A DNA stretch of 64,000 nt from Novosphingobium sp. JCM 18896 (GTDB taxonomy: Bacteria > Pseudomonadota > Alphaproteobacteria > Sphingomonadales > Sphingomonadaceae): assembly GCF_025938095.1 (NCBI RefSeq), contig NZ_JAPCZF010000006.1:124001-188000 (forward strand), given 5' to 3'. Both the position numbers and the translations under genes were made by a program. Positions 40,979 through 49,271 of the stretch are shown here, piece by piece (the stretch's first letter is position 1; every line of letters starts with the position of its first letter). The notes beneath the pieces are model-generated. The model had not been told where the DNA came from. It ran no database searches and saw only the letters and a list, made by a program, of their open reading frames with translations.

Positions 40979-41356
40979 ATGGCCGATATCGCCAAGCTTG
41001 TTGAAGAACTGTCGAAGCTGACCGTCCTCGAGGCGGCTGACCTTGCCAAGGCCCTCGAAGAGGCATGGGGCGTTTCCGCCGCTGCCGCCGTTGCCGTCGC
41101 TGCCCCCGCTGGCGGTGGCGCTGCTGCCGAAGCCGCTGAAGAGAAGACCGAATTCGACGTCATCCTGACGGGCGACGGTGGCAAGAAGATCCAGGTCATC
41201 AAGGAGGTCCGCGCGATCACCAACCTGGGCCTGACCGAAGCCAAGGCTCTCGTCGAAGGCGCCCCGAAGGCGATCAAGGAAGGTGTCAACAAGGCCGAAG
41301 CCGAAGACATCAAGAAGAAGATCGAAGAAGCCGGCGGCACCGTCGAGATCAAGTAA
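40979..41356 (+). CDS. rplL: 50S ribosomal protein L7/L12
   Basis: This 125-residue stalk protein has an N-terminal dimerisation domain (MADIAKLVEELSKLTVLEAADLAKALEE), an Ala/Gly-rich hinge and the C-terminal factor-binding domain (EKTEFDVILTGDGGKKIQVIKEVR, ITNLGLTEAKALVEGAP). An AGGAG ribosome site is 9 nt upstream. A good terminator follows, so rpoB is not co-transcribed as it is in most bacteria. Confidence 0.98.
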   Translation: MADIAKLVEELSKLTVLEAADLAKALEEAWGVSAAAAVAVAAPAGGGAAAEAAEEKTEFDVILTGDGGKKIQVIKEVRAITNLGLTEAKALVEGAPKAIKEGVNKAEAEDIKKKIEEAGGTVEIK

Positions 41357-41386
41357 TCGCTTCGATTACTTCGATTGGAAAAAGAG

Positions 41387-41416
41387 AAGGGCGGCTCCCA
41401 TGGGGCCGTCCTTTTT
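41387..41416 (+). terminator. Intrinsic terminator after rplL
   Basis: A 12-bp stem (AAGGGCGGCTCC with GGGGCCGTCCTT, two wobble pairs) has a CAT loop and is followed by a run of five T. It lies 31 nt past the rplL stop. Confidence 0.88.
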
Positions 41417-41451
41417 CTATGTCGCTCTCCGGGGCTGCGGCGGCGCAAAAA

Positions 41452-41606
41452 CCACCCTCACCGCTGCGACTAGCCTCGCCTTCGGCTCAGCAAGTCTCGC
41501 GCCTCTCCCGCCAGCGGGGGAGGGTTTCCTCCGCTTTCTCCCGCTGGCGGGAGAAGGATAGCGCAGCTTGCCGCTCTAGCGGCTAGCGAAGCTTGGATGA
41601 GGGTGG
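41452..41606. repeat. Palindromic intergenic element
   Basis: The outer inverted ends CCACCCTCA (41452-41460) and TGAGGGTGG (41598-41606) enclose two hairpins built on CTCCCGCCAGCGGG and CTCCCGCTGGCGGGAG. Such non-coding elements of 100-200 bp recur between genes in sphingomonads. It carries no reading frame of note. Confidence 0.6.
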
Positions 41607-41618
41607 CAAAGCGCAGCC

Positions 41619-42065
41619 TTACCCATGCAGCACGCTGTCGGGACTGATCCACAAGGTCCGCGGACGCCGGTGGGCGAGCCGCCAGGCACCGTCCTCCTTG
41701 CGCAGCAGGTCGTCGTAGTAGCCGTTGTGGTCGAGCCCGGTAGCGCTCGTCACCAGCCAGTAGGTCCGTGCCTTGGCCGTGCCGTCGCCGAGCAGATCGA
41801 CCTTCGAGGTGGTCAGGTGATGGCTGATGAAGCCGGCCGGCTTCTGCTCCGCCGCCTCAGCGTCCTTCGGCGGCGGGATCGGCGAGGGACCGCGCATCCA
41901 TTGCCGGATGGTCTCGCGCCCGGCGTAGGCCTGATCGAGCTGCAGCACGCCGTCCTCGGCGAAGCAGTCGGCATAGGCATCGGCCTTGCGCGCGTCGCCG
42001 GCCTGGGTGCAGGCGGCCAGCAGGTCGCCGATCGCCAGGCGGTCCTTCAATTCCTCGTCGGTCAT
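41619..42065 (-). CDS. SnoaL-like (NTF2 fold) protein
   Basis: This 148-residue SnoaL_4-type protein reads DRLAIGDLLAACTQAGDARKADAYADCFAEDGVLQLD, GRETIRQWM, a HHLTTSKVDLLGDGTAKARTYWLV strand pair and the closing RKEDGAWRLAHRRPRTLW. The pocket His (ISHHLTTS) is a residue often seen in scytalone dehydratase-like or ring-hydroxylating small-subunit-like folds, but no reaction can be assigned. It is upstream of, and on the same strand as, the cytochrome gene region but separated by only 22 nt from its stop. Confidence 0.75.
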   Translation of the reverse strand: MTDEELKDRLAIGDLLAACTQAGDARKADAYADCFAEDGVLQLDQAYAGRETIRQWMRGPSPIPPPKDAEAAEQKPAGFISHHLTTSKVDLLGDGTAKARTYWLVTSATGLDHNGYYDDLLRKEDGAWRLAHRRPRTLWISPDSVLHG

Positions 42066-42087
42066 AGTCTCTCCCTTTCGGCAGAGG

Positions 42088-42516
42088 CTAGATCTGCTTG
42101 GCGAGGTAGTCGATGATCTCCTTGCGCTTGGCCGGGTTCGACTGGCCCGCGAAGATCATCTTGCTGCCGGGCACGAGCTTGGTCGGCGAGGTCAGCCAGG
42201 CGTCGAGCGTCTTCTCGTCCCAGGTCAGGCCCGAGGCCTTGAGCGCGTTCGAATAGGTATAGCCGGCGACGCTGGCGGCGGGTTTGCCGACGATGCCGTG
42301 GAGGCTCGGGCCGATGATGTTCCGCCCCGCCTCGACCGTGTGGCACGAGCGGCACTGCGCAAAAGCCGCTGGCGGCGCATTCGCCGGCGTCGCCACGGCG
42401 ACGGGCGTCCCCTCTCCGCCCGCGTCCGGCGTCTTTTCTCCGCCGCAGGCCGAAAGCGCGCCGATCAGGCCCAGGACGACGAACTGCATGGCAAACCGCA
42501 TCGCACCAAATCGCAT
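42088..42516 (-). CDS. Class I cytochrome c lipoprotein
   Basis: This 142-residue protein has a lipoprotein signal peptide (FVVLGLIGALSAC, acylated Cys24) and one heme site, CRSCHTVEAGRNIIGPSLHGIVG. The distal Met ligand is probably in GSKMIFAG. The C-terminal helix KEIIDYLAKQI completes a cytochrome c550/c2-like fold. The lipid anchor would tether it to the periplasmic membrane face as an electron shuttle. ATG 42516 follows AGGGAGG. Downstream by 22 nt is the SnoaL-like gene; co-transcription is likely. Confidence 0.88.
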   Translation of the reverse strand: MRFGAMRFAMQFVVLGLIGALSACGGEKTPDAGGEGTPVAVATPANAPPAAFAQCRSCHTVEAGRNIIGPSLHGIVGKPAASVAGYTYSNALKASGLTWDEKTLDAWLTSPTKLVPGSKMIFAGQSNPAKRKEIIDYLAKQI

Positions 42517-42618
42517 GAAACCTCCCTGCGCATCTTTGCCCGCGGCTCTACCGCCCCCGCCCCGCGAGGCAAGGATTCGCTTTCCTCCCCCGCCGCGCTC
42601 GCCTATCGCCTCGCGCCC

Positions 42619-44013
42619 ATGGCCAGCGCCGCCCCTTCTCCCTTCCGCGTCGAGCTCGGCGCCACCCTGCGCCTCGCGGGGCCGCTGGCGCTCGCCAACA
42701 TGCTGCAGATGGCGGTCTATGCGCTCGACGTGATCTTCGTCGCGCGGCTCGGCTCGCACCAGCTCGCCGCCTCGAGCCTGGCGATCGCGGTGTTCGGCCT
42801 GATCAACTTCGGCTTCCTCGGCCTGACCGGCGCGGTCGCGCCGCTGATCGCCGCCGAGCGCGGCCGCAAGGCCCACGCGATCCGCGAGATCCGCCGTTCG
42901 GTGCGCATGGCACTGTGGCTGGCGGTGGTCGGCGGTGTCGGTGGCATGATCCTGTGCCAGTTCGGCGAGGCGCTGATGCTGCTGACCGGCCAGGATCCGG
43001 CGATCGCCGAGACCGCGGGCTGGTTCCTGGCGCTGCTGTCGCTGGCGCTGATCCCGATGCTGATCACCAACGTGCTGCGCATGTTCGTCTCGGCCATGGG
43101 CCGCCCGGTCTTCGCCACGCTGGTCACGGCCATGGCGATCCTGGTCAACGCGCTGGGCAACTGGGCGCTGATCTACGGCCATCTCGGCATGCCCGCGCTG
43201 GGCCTCGCGGGCTCGGCACTGTCGACCCTGCTGACCGCGGTGGCGACGGCGCTCGCCTATGCCCTGGCGATCGGCTGGAACCGCAACCTGCGCCGCTATC
43301 ACGTGTTCGGCCGCTGGTGGCGCCCCGAATGGCAGCGGTTCCGCGAGATCGTGCGCCTGGGCGTGCCGATCGCGCTGACCGTCGTCGCCGAGGGCGGGCT
43401 TTTCTCGAGCGCCGCCTTCCTGATGGGCCGGATCGGCGAGACCCAGCTCGCCGCGCATACGGTCGCACTGCAGGTCGCCGCCTTCTTCTTCCAGGTGCCC
43501 TTCGGCGTCGGCCAGGCCGCGACGATCCGCGTCGGCTATCACTTCGGCGCGCGCAACGCCGTCGCAGCCGGTCACGCCGGCTGGGCCGCGGTCGCGGTCT
43601 GCCTGCTCTTCGCCGGCGTATCTGCCAGCGCCATGGTGCTGTTCCCGCACCTGATCCTTTCGGCCTATATCGACGTCACCGCGCCGGCCAATGCCCTGCT
43701 CGTCGGCTTCGCCGTGCAATACCTCGTGGTCGCCGCGGCCTTCCAGCTCGTCGACGGGGCCCAGGCGGTCGCGGCCGGAGCGCTGCGCGGGCTGCAGGAC
43801 ACGCGCGTGCCGATGATCGTGGCGATCGGCGGCTACTGGCTGATCGGCTTCGTCATCGCCATCATGCTCGGCTTCGCGACGCCGCTGCAGGGTATCGGCG
43901 TGTGGATCGGCCTCGCCGCGGGGCTGACCGCGGTGGCGATCCTGCTGGTCTGGCGCTGGCATCGCCGCGACACCCTCGGACTCTTGCCCGACACGGCTCC
44001 CGGCCTGTCCTGA
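42619..44013 (+). CDS. MATE family multidrug efflux transporter
   Basis: This 464-residue, twelve-helix antiporter (MatE domains twice) includes PLALANMLQMAVYALDVIFVARLG in helix 1, FGFLGLTGAVAPLIAAERG, and the second-half equivalents VPIALTVVAEGGLFSSAAFLMGRIG and FQVPFGVGQAATIRVGYHFGARN. It is likely a Na+ or H+ coupled exporter of organic cations. The start ATG 42619 (MASAAPSPF) is chosen from family length. It is divergent from the cytochrome gene with about 100 bp between. Confidence 0.9.
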   Translation: MASAAPSPFRVELGATLRLAGPLALANMLQMAVYALDVIFVARLGSHQLAASSLAIAVFGLINFGFLGLTGAVAPLIAAERGRKAHAIREIRRSVRMALWLAVVGGVGGMILCQFGEALMLLTGQDPAIAETAGWFLALLSLALIPMLITNVLRMFVSAMGRPVFATLVTAMAILVNALGNWALIYGHLGMPALGLAGSALSTLLTAVATALAYALAIGWNRNLRRYHVFGRWWRPEWQRFREIVRLGVPIALTVVAEGGLFSSAAFLMGRIGETQLAAHTVALQVAAFFFQVPFGVGQAATIRVGYHFGARNAVAAGHAGWAAVAVCLLFAGVSASAMVLFPHLILSAYIDVTAPANALLVGFAVQYLVVAAAFQLVDGAQAVAAGALRGLQDTRVPMIVAIGGYWLIGFVIAIMLGFATPLQGIGVWIGLAAGLTAVAILLVWRWHRRDTLGLLPDTAPGLS

Positions 44014-44050
44014 CTCCGACCCAGCCCGAAGATTTTTGCCGAGAGTCCGC

Positions 44051-44079
44051 TTGACGCTCCCTCGGGGCGGACCCATATG
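44051..44079 (+). promoter_or_regulatory. Probable groESL promoter
   Basis: TTGACG (44051-44056) and CATATG (44074-44079) are spaced by 17 bp immediately upstream of the CIRCE element. They fit a housekeeping-type alphaproteobacterial promoter; the -10 match is modest. Confidence 0.5.
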
Positions 44080-44087
44080 GCCGCCGC

Positions 44088-44112
44088 TGGCACTCTCCAG
44101 GCGAGAGTGCCA
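44088..44112 (+). promoter_or_regulatory. CIRCE element (HrcA operator) of groESL
   Basis: TGGCACTC and GAGTGCCA are perfect inverse arms separated by exactly 9 bp, the spacing of the CIRCE consensus (GCACTC-N9-GAGTGC). It lies 40-64 bp before groES. HrcA repression with relief at heat shock is established for such sites. hrcA is not in the window. Confidence 0.92.
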
Positions 44113-44151
44113 AGTGCTGGATTCATCGTTGAAGAGAGAGGGGAGTATCCC

Positions 44152-44439
44152 ATGGGTTTTCGTCCGCTGCACGACCGCGTGCTCGTGCGCCGCGTTGAGG
44201 CCGAGGAAAAGACCGCCGGCGGCATCATCATTCCCGACAGCGCCAAGGAAAAGCCCGCCGAGGGCGAAGTGGTCGCCGTGGGTTCGGGCGCCAAGGCCGA
44301 AGACGGCAAGGTCACGCCGCTGGACGTCAAGGCCGGCGATCGCGTGCTGTTCGGCAAGTGGTCGGGCACCGAGGTCAAGGTCGACGGCCAGGACCTGCTG
44401 ATCATGAAGGAAAGCGACATTCTGGGTATCATCGGCTGA
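44152..44439 (+). CDS. groES: Co-chaperonin GroES
   Basis: This 95-residue co-chaperonin starts MGFRPLHDRVLVRRVEAEEKTAGGIIIPDSAKEKP, with the mobile loop EEKTAGGIII that docks GroEL, and ends LLIMKESDILGIIG. An in-frame upstream extension would read through the CIRCE region, so the ATG after GAGAGAGGGGAG is chosen. It is followed by groEL after 67 nt and controlled by CIRCE. Confidence 0.97.
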   Translation: MGFRPLHDRVLVRRVEAEEKTAGGIIIPDSAKEKPAEGEVVAVGSGAKAEDGKVTPLDVKAGDRVLFGKWSGTEVKVDGQDLLIMKESDILGIIG

Positions 44440-44506
44440 TGCCGATGGGGCTCGGCATCATCGCCTGAGCCCCTCCTCCCAAGACAAGATTTAAAAGGAA
44501 TTACAA

Positions 44507-46150
<1,644 letters not shown>

Positions 46151-46181
46151 GTCCGAACCACCCGCCGACAGGCACAGCGAG

Positions 46182-46215
46182 AAGGCCGGGAGGGGAAACC
46201 TTCCCGGCCTTTTTC
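46182..46215 (+). terminator. Intrinsic terminator of groESL
   Basis: A 12-bp stem (AGGCCGGGAGG with CTTCCCGGCCT) with a GAAA tetraloop is followed by TTTTTC, 32 nt past the groEL stop. Confidence 0.9.
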
Positions 46216-46246
46216 GTTTGGCGATCATACGCTTGAGACGACGAAC

Positions 46247-46375
46247 GATCCTCCCCTGCAAGGGGAGGTGGCAGGCCCGCAGGGCCTGACGGAGGGGTGT
46301 CCTCCCTATCGATAGTGTGACACCCCTCCACCACCAGCTTCGCTGGCGGTCCCCCTCCCCTTGTAGGGGAGGATC
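46247..46375. repeat. Palindromic intergenic element, family A copy 1
   Basis: The ends GATCCTCCCCTGCAAGGGGA and its inverse (one mismatch) close a 129-bp element, each end itself being a hairpin. The inner part contains CCCTCCACCAC and TTCGC followed by GGTCCCCCTCCC, also found in the element at 48462-48609. It fills most of the 372-bp gap between groEL and the hydroxylase gene. Confidence 0.7.
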
Positions 46376-46523
46376 TTCCGCGTTTGCAGGCCTTTCATTT
46401 GGACAGCACGCCGAGGTCCCCGCGCCCGCGTTCATCGCCAGTTAGCCAAAACGGCGCCATCAGCGGTTGATTGTCGGACGCCCGGGAATAGATAGGGCCC
46501 GATTTGAGGGAATTGGGCTTTCA

Positions 46524-47249
46524 GTGGACCTGGAAAAATACGTCAAGGAACAGGAGACGCTGGCCGTGCGCGTGGGCAAGCATCTGCGCTGGCCGCTCAA
46601 CCGCTTTCTCGCGCGCCAGTCGTTGATCGGCACCCAGGCCTTCTTCACCGAGGACCAGGTGCCCGGGCTCGATCGCCTGCGCGCGCAGTGGCCCGTGATC
46701 GAGGCCGAGGCGCGGGCGCTGATGGCCGAGCGCGATACCGTGCCGCCGCTGGGCAAGATTTCGCCCGATCACCGCACGCTCGCACCCGATGCGCGGTGGA
46801 AGAGCTTCTTCTTCACCGGCTACGGCTACAAGGCCGAGGCCAACCGCGCGCGTTGCCCGCAGACCGCTGCTCTGGTCGATCAGGTGCCGAACCTCGTCGT
46901 CGCCTTCTTCTCGATCTTCGAGCCCGGGACCCACGTCCACCGGCACCGCGGCCTGACCAAGGCCATGCTCAACGTCCACCTGGGCCTGATCGTCCCCGAG
47001 GAGCGCGAGGCCTGCCGCATGCAGGTCGAGGACGAAACGCGGTCCTGGTCTCCCGGCGAATACCTGATCTTCGACGAGACCTTCCACCACGAGGTGTGGA
47101 ACGACGCCAGCGAACCGCGCGTCGTGCTGTTCCTTCAGGTGATGCGGCCGATGCGCTGGCGCGGGCGCTGGCTCGGCAATTTGTTCCTGTGGATGGTCCG
47201 GCGCACGAGCTTCGTCCAGGACGTCCGTCGGGCCATCGGCGCGGCCTGA
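46524..47249 (+). CDS. Aspartyl/asparaginyl beta-hydroxylase-like dioxygenase
   Basis: This protein of about 241 residues is of the AspH/LpxO family of Fe(II)/2-oxoglutarate oxygenases. The core has the iron-binding His residues in GTHVHRHRG and TFHHEVWN, the 2-oxoglutarate-binding Arg in EPRVVLFLQVMRP, and the family segment LNVHLGLIVPEE. A C-terminal hydrophobic helix (LGNLFLWMVRR) could anchor it to the inner membrane. LpxO members hydroxylate lipid A acyl chains; whether this one does is unknown. GTG 46524 is chosen from the family start. A TTG 19 codons upstream is an alternative. Confidence 0.8.
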   Translation: MDLEKYVKEQETLAVRVGKHLRWPLNRFLARQSLIGTQAFFTEDQVPGLDRLRAQWPVIEAEARALMAERDTVPPLGKISPDHRTLAPDARWKSFFFTGYGYKAEANRARCPQTAALVDQVPNLVVAFFSIFEPGTHVHRHRGLTKAMLNVHLGLIVPEEREACRMQVEDETRSWSPGEYLIFDETFHHEVWNDASEPRVVLFLQVMRPMRWRGRWLGNLFLWMVRRTSFVQDVRRAIGAA

Positions 47250-47383
47250 ATTGTCGCCGATTTTCCCGCCCAAACAGGCGCTTGGCTGGTTGGTTTCACC
47301 GTTGCCCGCACCCACAATTCGCTTCATCGACGAAATCTTTGCATGCCAACGCCTTATCGTTAAGAAAATACAAAGGCGCGTTG

Positions 47384-48415
47384 ATGTATCATGGCGAAGT
47401 GATGCGGGGATTTTTGAACTTTTTCACACGTCGGGCAGCCAACACGCTGGCCCTCGTCCTGGCTTGCGGCGCGTCGCTTTCGCCCGCAGCGGCCGGTGAT
47501 CTCGATGCGATCCAGTCGTCGTTCGACAGCACCTTCGGCACCGAGCAGCGCGCGCCGCGCACCTATGCCACGCCGCTCGAAGCCCAGGTCGCCACGCTCG
47601 CCAACGCCCAGGGCGGCCGCATCGGCGTGGCCGCGCTCGACCTGTCGACGGGCCGCAGCGTCGCGGTGCTCGGCAACCAGCCCTTCCCGATGGCCAGCAC
47701 CAGCAAGGTCGCCATCGTCGCGACCTTCCTCGAAGGCGTCGATCAGGGCCGCTTCCGCCTCGAAGACCAATATCCGCTGATGGTGCCGGTGCCCTCGCGC
47801 AAGTTCGACGGCCCGGTCGCCCCGGTCCGCGCCGGCGAGATGTACAGCGCGCTCAACCTGATCGAGATGACGATCACGCGCAGCGACAACCGCGCCACCG
47901 ATGCGCTGCTCGCCGTCGTCGGCGGGCCGCAGGCGGTCAACCGCTGGCTGCGCAAGTCGGGCCTCAACGATCTTCACATCGACCGCGACATCGCCACCTT
48001 GGTGCGCGACGACGGCGCGGTCGATCCCGCGCGCACGGTCGACACGCGCGACGCCGCCACGCCGCTGGCGATGGTCCGCCTGCTTTCGGGCATCTACCGC
48101 GGCGAATGGCTCAGCGCCTCGAGCCGCGCGGTGCTGATGGGCGCGATGGAGCGCTGCCGCACCGGCGCCCGCCGCATGCGCGCGCTGCTGCCCGAGGATG
48201 CGCGCGTCGCGCACAAGACCGGCACGCTCTACAACACCTCGAGCGACGTCGGCTTCATCCACATGCCCGACGGCCGCCCGATCGCCGTCGCCATCTACGT
48301 CACCGGCCAGGGCGGCAAGCCCAACCGCGACGCCCGCATCGCCGCGATCGCCCGCGCGCTCTACGACGGCTACGGCGCCGACGGCATGGGCCTGCGCCGC
48401 ACCGCGGCGCGCTGA
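47384..48415 (+). CDS. Class A beta-lactamase-like serine hydrolase
   Basis: This 343-residue secreted protein has a signal region (LALVLACGASLSPAAAG) and the catalytic motifs STSK (S-x-x-K), SDN (TRSDNRATD) and HKTGT (K-T-G) in correct order. It aligns with class A through TRDAATPLAM (equivalent to RDTTTPxAM). Counting back from that motif, the omega-loop position of Glu166 falls in RDDGAVDPARTVD and appears to be Asp, without the usual E-x-x-L-N. Deacylation could therefore be slow, or the protein may act on another substrate such as peptidoglycan. ATG 47402 (MRGFLNFF) is an alternative start. A repeat follows its 3' end. Confidence 0.8.
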   Translation: MYHGEVMRGFLNFFTRRAANTLALVLACGASLSPAAAGDLDAIQSSFDSTFGTEQRAPRTYATPLEAQVATLANAQGGRIGVAALDLSTGRSVAVLGNQPFPMASTSKVAIVATFLEGVDQGRFRLEDQYPLMVPVPSRKFDGPVAPVRAGEMYSALNLIEMTITRSDNRATDALLAVVGGPQAVNRWLRKSGLNDLHIDRDIATLVRDDGAVDPARTVDTRDAATPLAMVRLLSGIYRGEWLSASSRAVLMGAMERCRTGARRMRALLPEDARVAHKTGTLYNTSSDVGFIHMPDGRPIAVAIYVTGQGGKPNRDARIAAIARALYDGYGADGMGLRRTAAR

Positions 48416-48450
48416 TCTAAAAACACTGCCGCACCGCGGCGCGCTGATCT
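48396..48450 (+). repeat. 23-bp direct repeat at the 3' end of the beta-lactamase gene
   Basis: A 23-bp sequence containing the last codons and stop (48396-48418, core CACCGCGGCGCGCTGATCT) is repeated exactly at 48428-48450 after 9 bp. It looks like a small tandem duplication next to the palindromic element that follows. Confidence 0.75.
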
Positions 48451-48461
48451 CGCAACGCCAA

Positions 48462-48609
48462 TCCTCCCCGCGACGGGGAGGGGGACCACGCGCAGCGTGG
48501 TGGAGGGGGCTCTCGTTCAAGCCCCTCGCCGCGGGAATGCGCCCAATCGACAGCCCCCTCCACCACGCCGCTTCGCGTCGCGGTCCCCCTCCCCGTTCCG
48601 GGGAGGATA
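48462..48609. repeat. Palindromic intergenic element, family A copy 2
   Basis: The ends ATCCTCCCCGCGACGGGGA and its near-inverse (ending GTTCCGGGGAGGAT) close a 148-bp element. The inner CCACGCGCAGCGTGG and CCCTCCACCACGCC segments are shared in part with the element at 46247-46375. No coding content. Confidence 0.7.
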
Positions 48610-48708
48610 ACGATCGCCTCGTTCCGACCGTCCATCTGCTCCGCACAAACGAAAGGGCGCGCAGGTTGCCCTGCGCGCCCTCGAAACTCGTTCGCTGGAA
48701 AGCGAAGC

Positions 48709-48984
48709 TTAGTGCTTCGTGGCTTCCGAAGCGGTCGCAGCGGCTTCCGAAGCAGCGCTCGAAGCGGCAGCGGCAGCGTCCGTAGCAGCAGCCGAAGCAC
48801 CAGCAGCGGCGTCCGAAGCAGCAGCAGCGGCTTCACCAGCGGCGTCCGAAGCGGTCGCAGCAGCGTCGGTGGCGGTTTCAGCAGCTTCGGTGGCTTCCGT
48901 AGCGGCTTCTTCCGAACCCTTCGAGCAAGCCGACAGACCGAGGACGGTGGCGGCGGCAACAGCAGCGAGAGCGATCTTGCGCAT
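48709..48984 (-). CDS. Small Ala-rich helical lipoprotein
   Basis: This 91-residue protein has a lipoprotein signal (MRKIALAAVAAATVLGLSAC, acylated Cys20). The rest is an alanine-rich run of near-periodic units (ATEAAETATDAA, ASDAAGEAAAAASDAA, AATDAAAAASSAASEAA), predicted to be one long helix. This recalls Lpp-like or LEA-like spacer lipoproteins, but sequence bias may mimic such similarity. Low complexity prevents a family call. The ATG at 48984 is chosen for the signal peptide. A hairpin-rich repeat lies downstream. Confidence 0.7.
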   Translation of the reverse strand: MRKIALAAVAAATVLGLSACSKGSEEAATEATEAAETATDAAATASDAAGEAAAAASDAAAGASAAATDAAAAASSAASEAAATASEATKH

Positions 48985-49271
48985 GTATGGTATCCTTGAA
49001 CAGCGAGTGGACCAAGCACGGCACAAGGCCGGGCCGAAAGCCTACTGCAGCAGTAGACTTCGGTCGTCAATTAACCAGCTTGGCGTGCCGATGCAAGCAT
49101 CTAGTCACTTTTGGCCGCTGTTCAGGGCTGGGCGATAGGGCCACTCTAGAACCAGATTGTGTCGAGGTTGTGACCGAGCAGGCCCAATCCCCGCCTAATT
49201 TCCGCCATATTTGGCACTCTCGCGACGGTCGGGCGCTTCCCCCCGGAGGCATCACCGGCTAGGTAGAAAAA

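Noticed and set aside
42088..44172. 694-codon minus-strand frame spanning the MATE gene
   Set aside because: Only its last 142 codons (the cytochrome c gene) are real, with own ribosome site and signal peptide. The rest is antisense to the MATE transporter.
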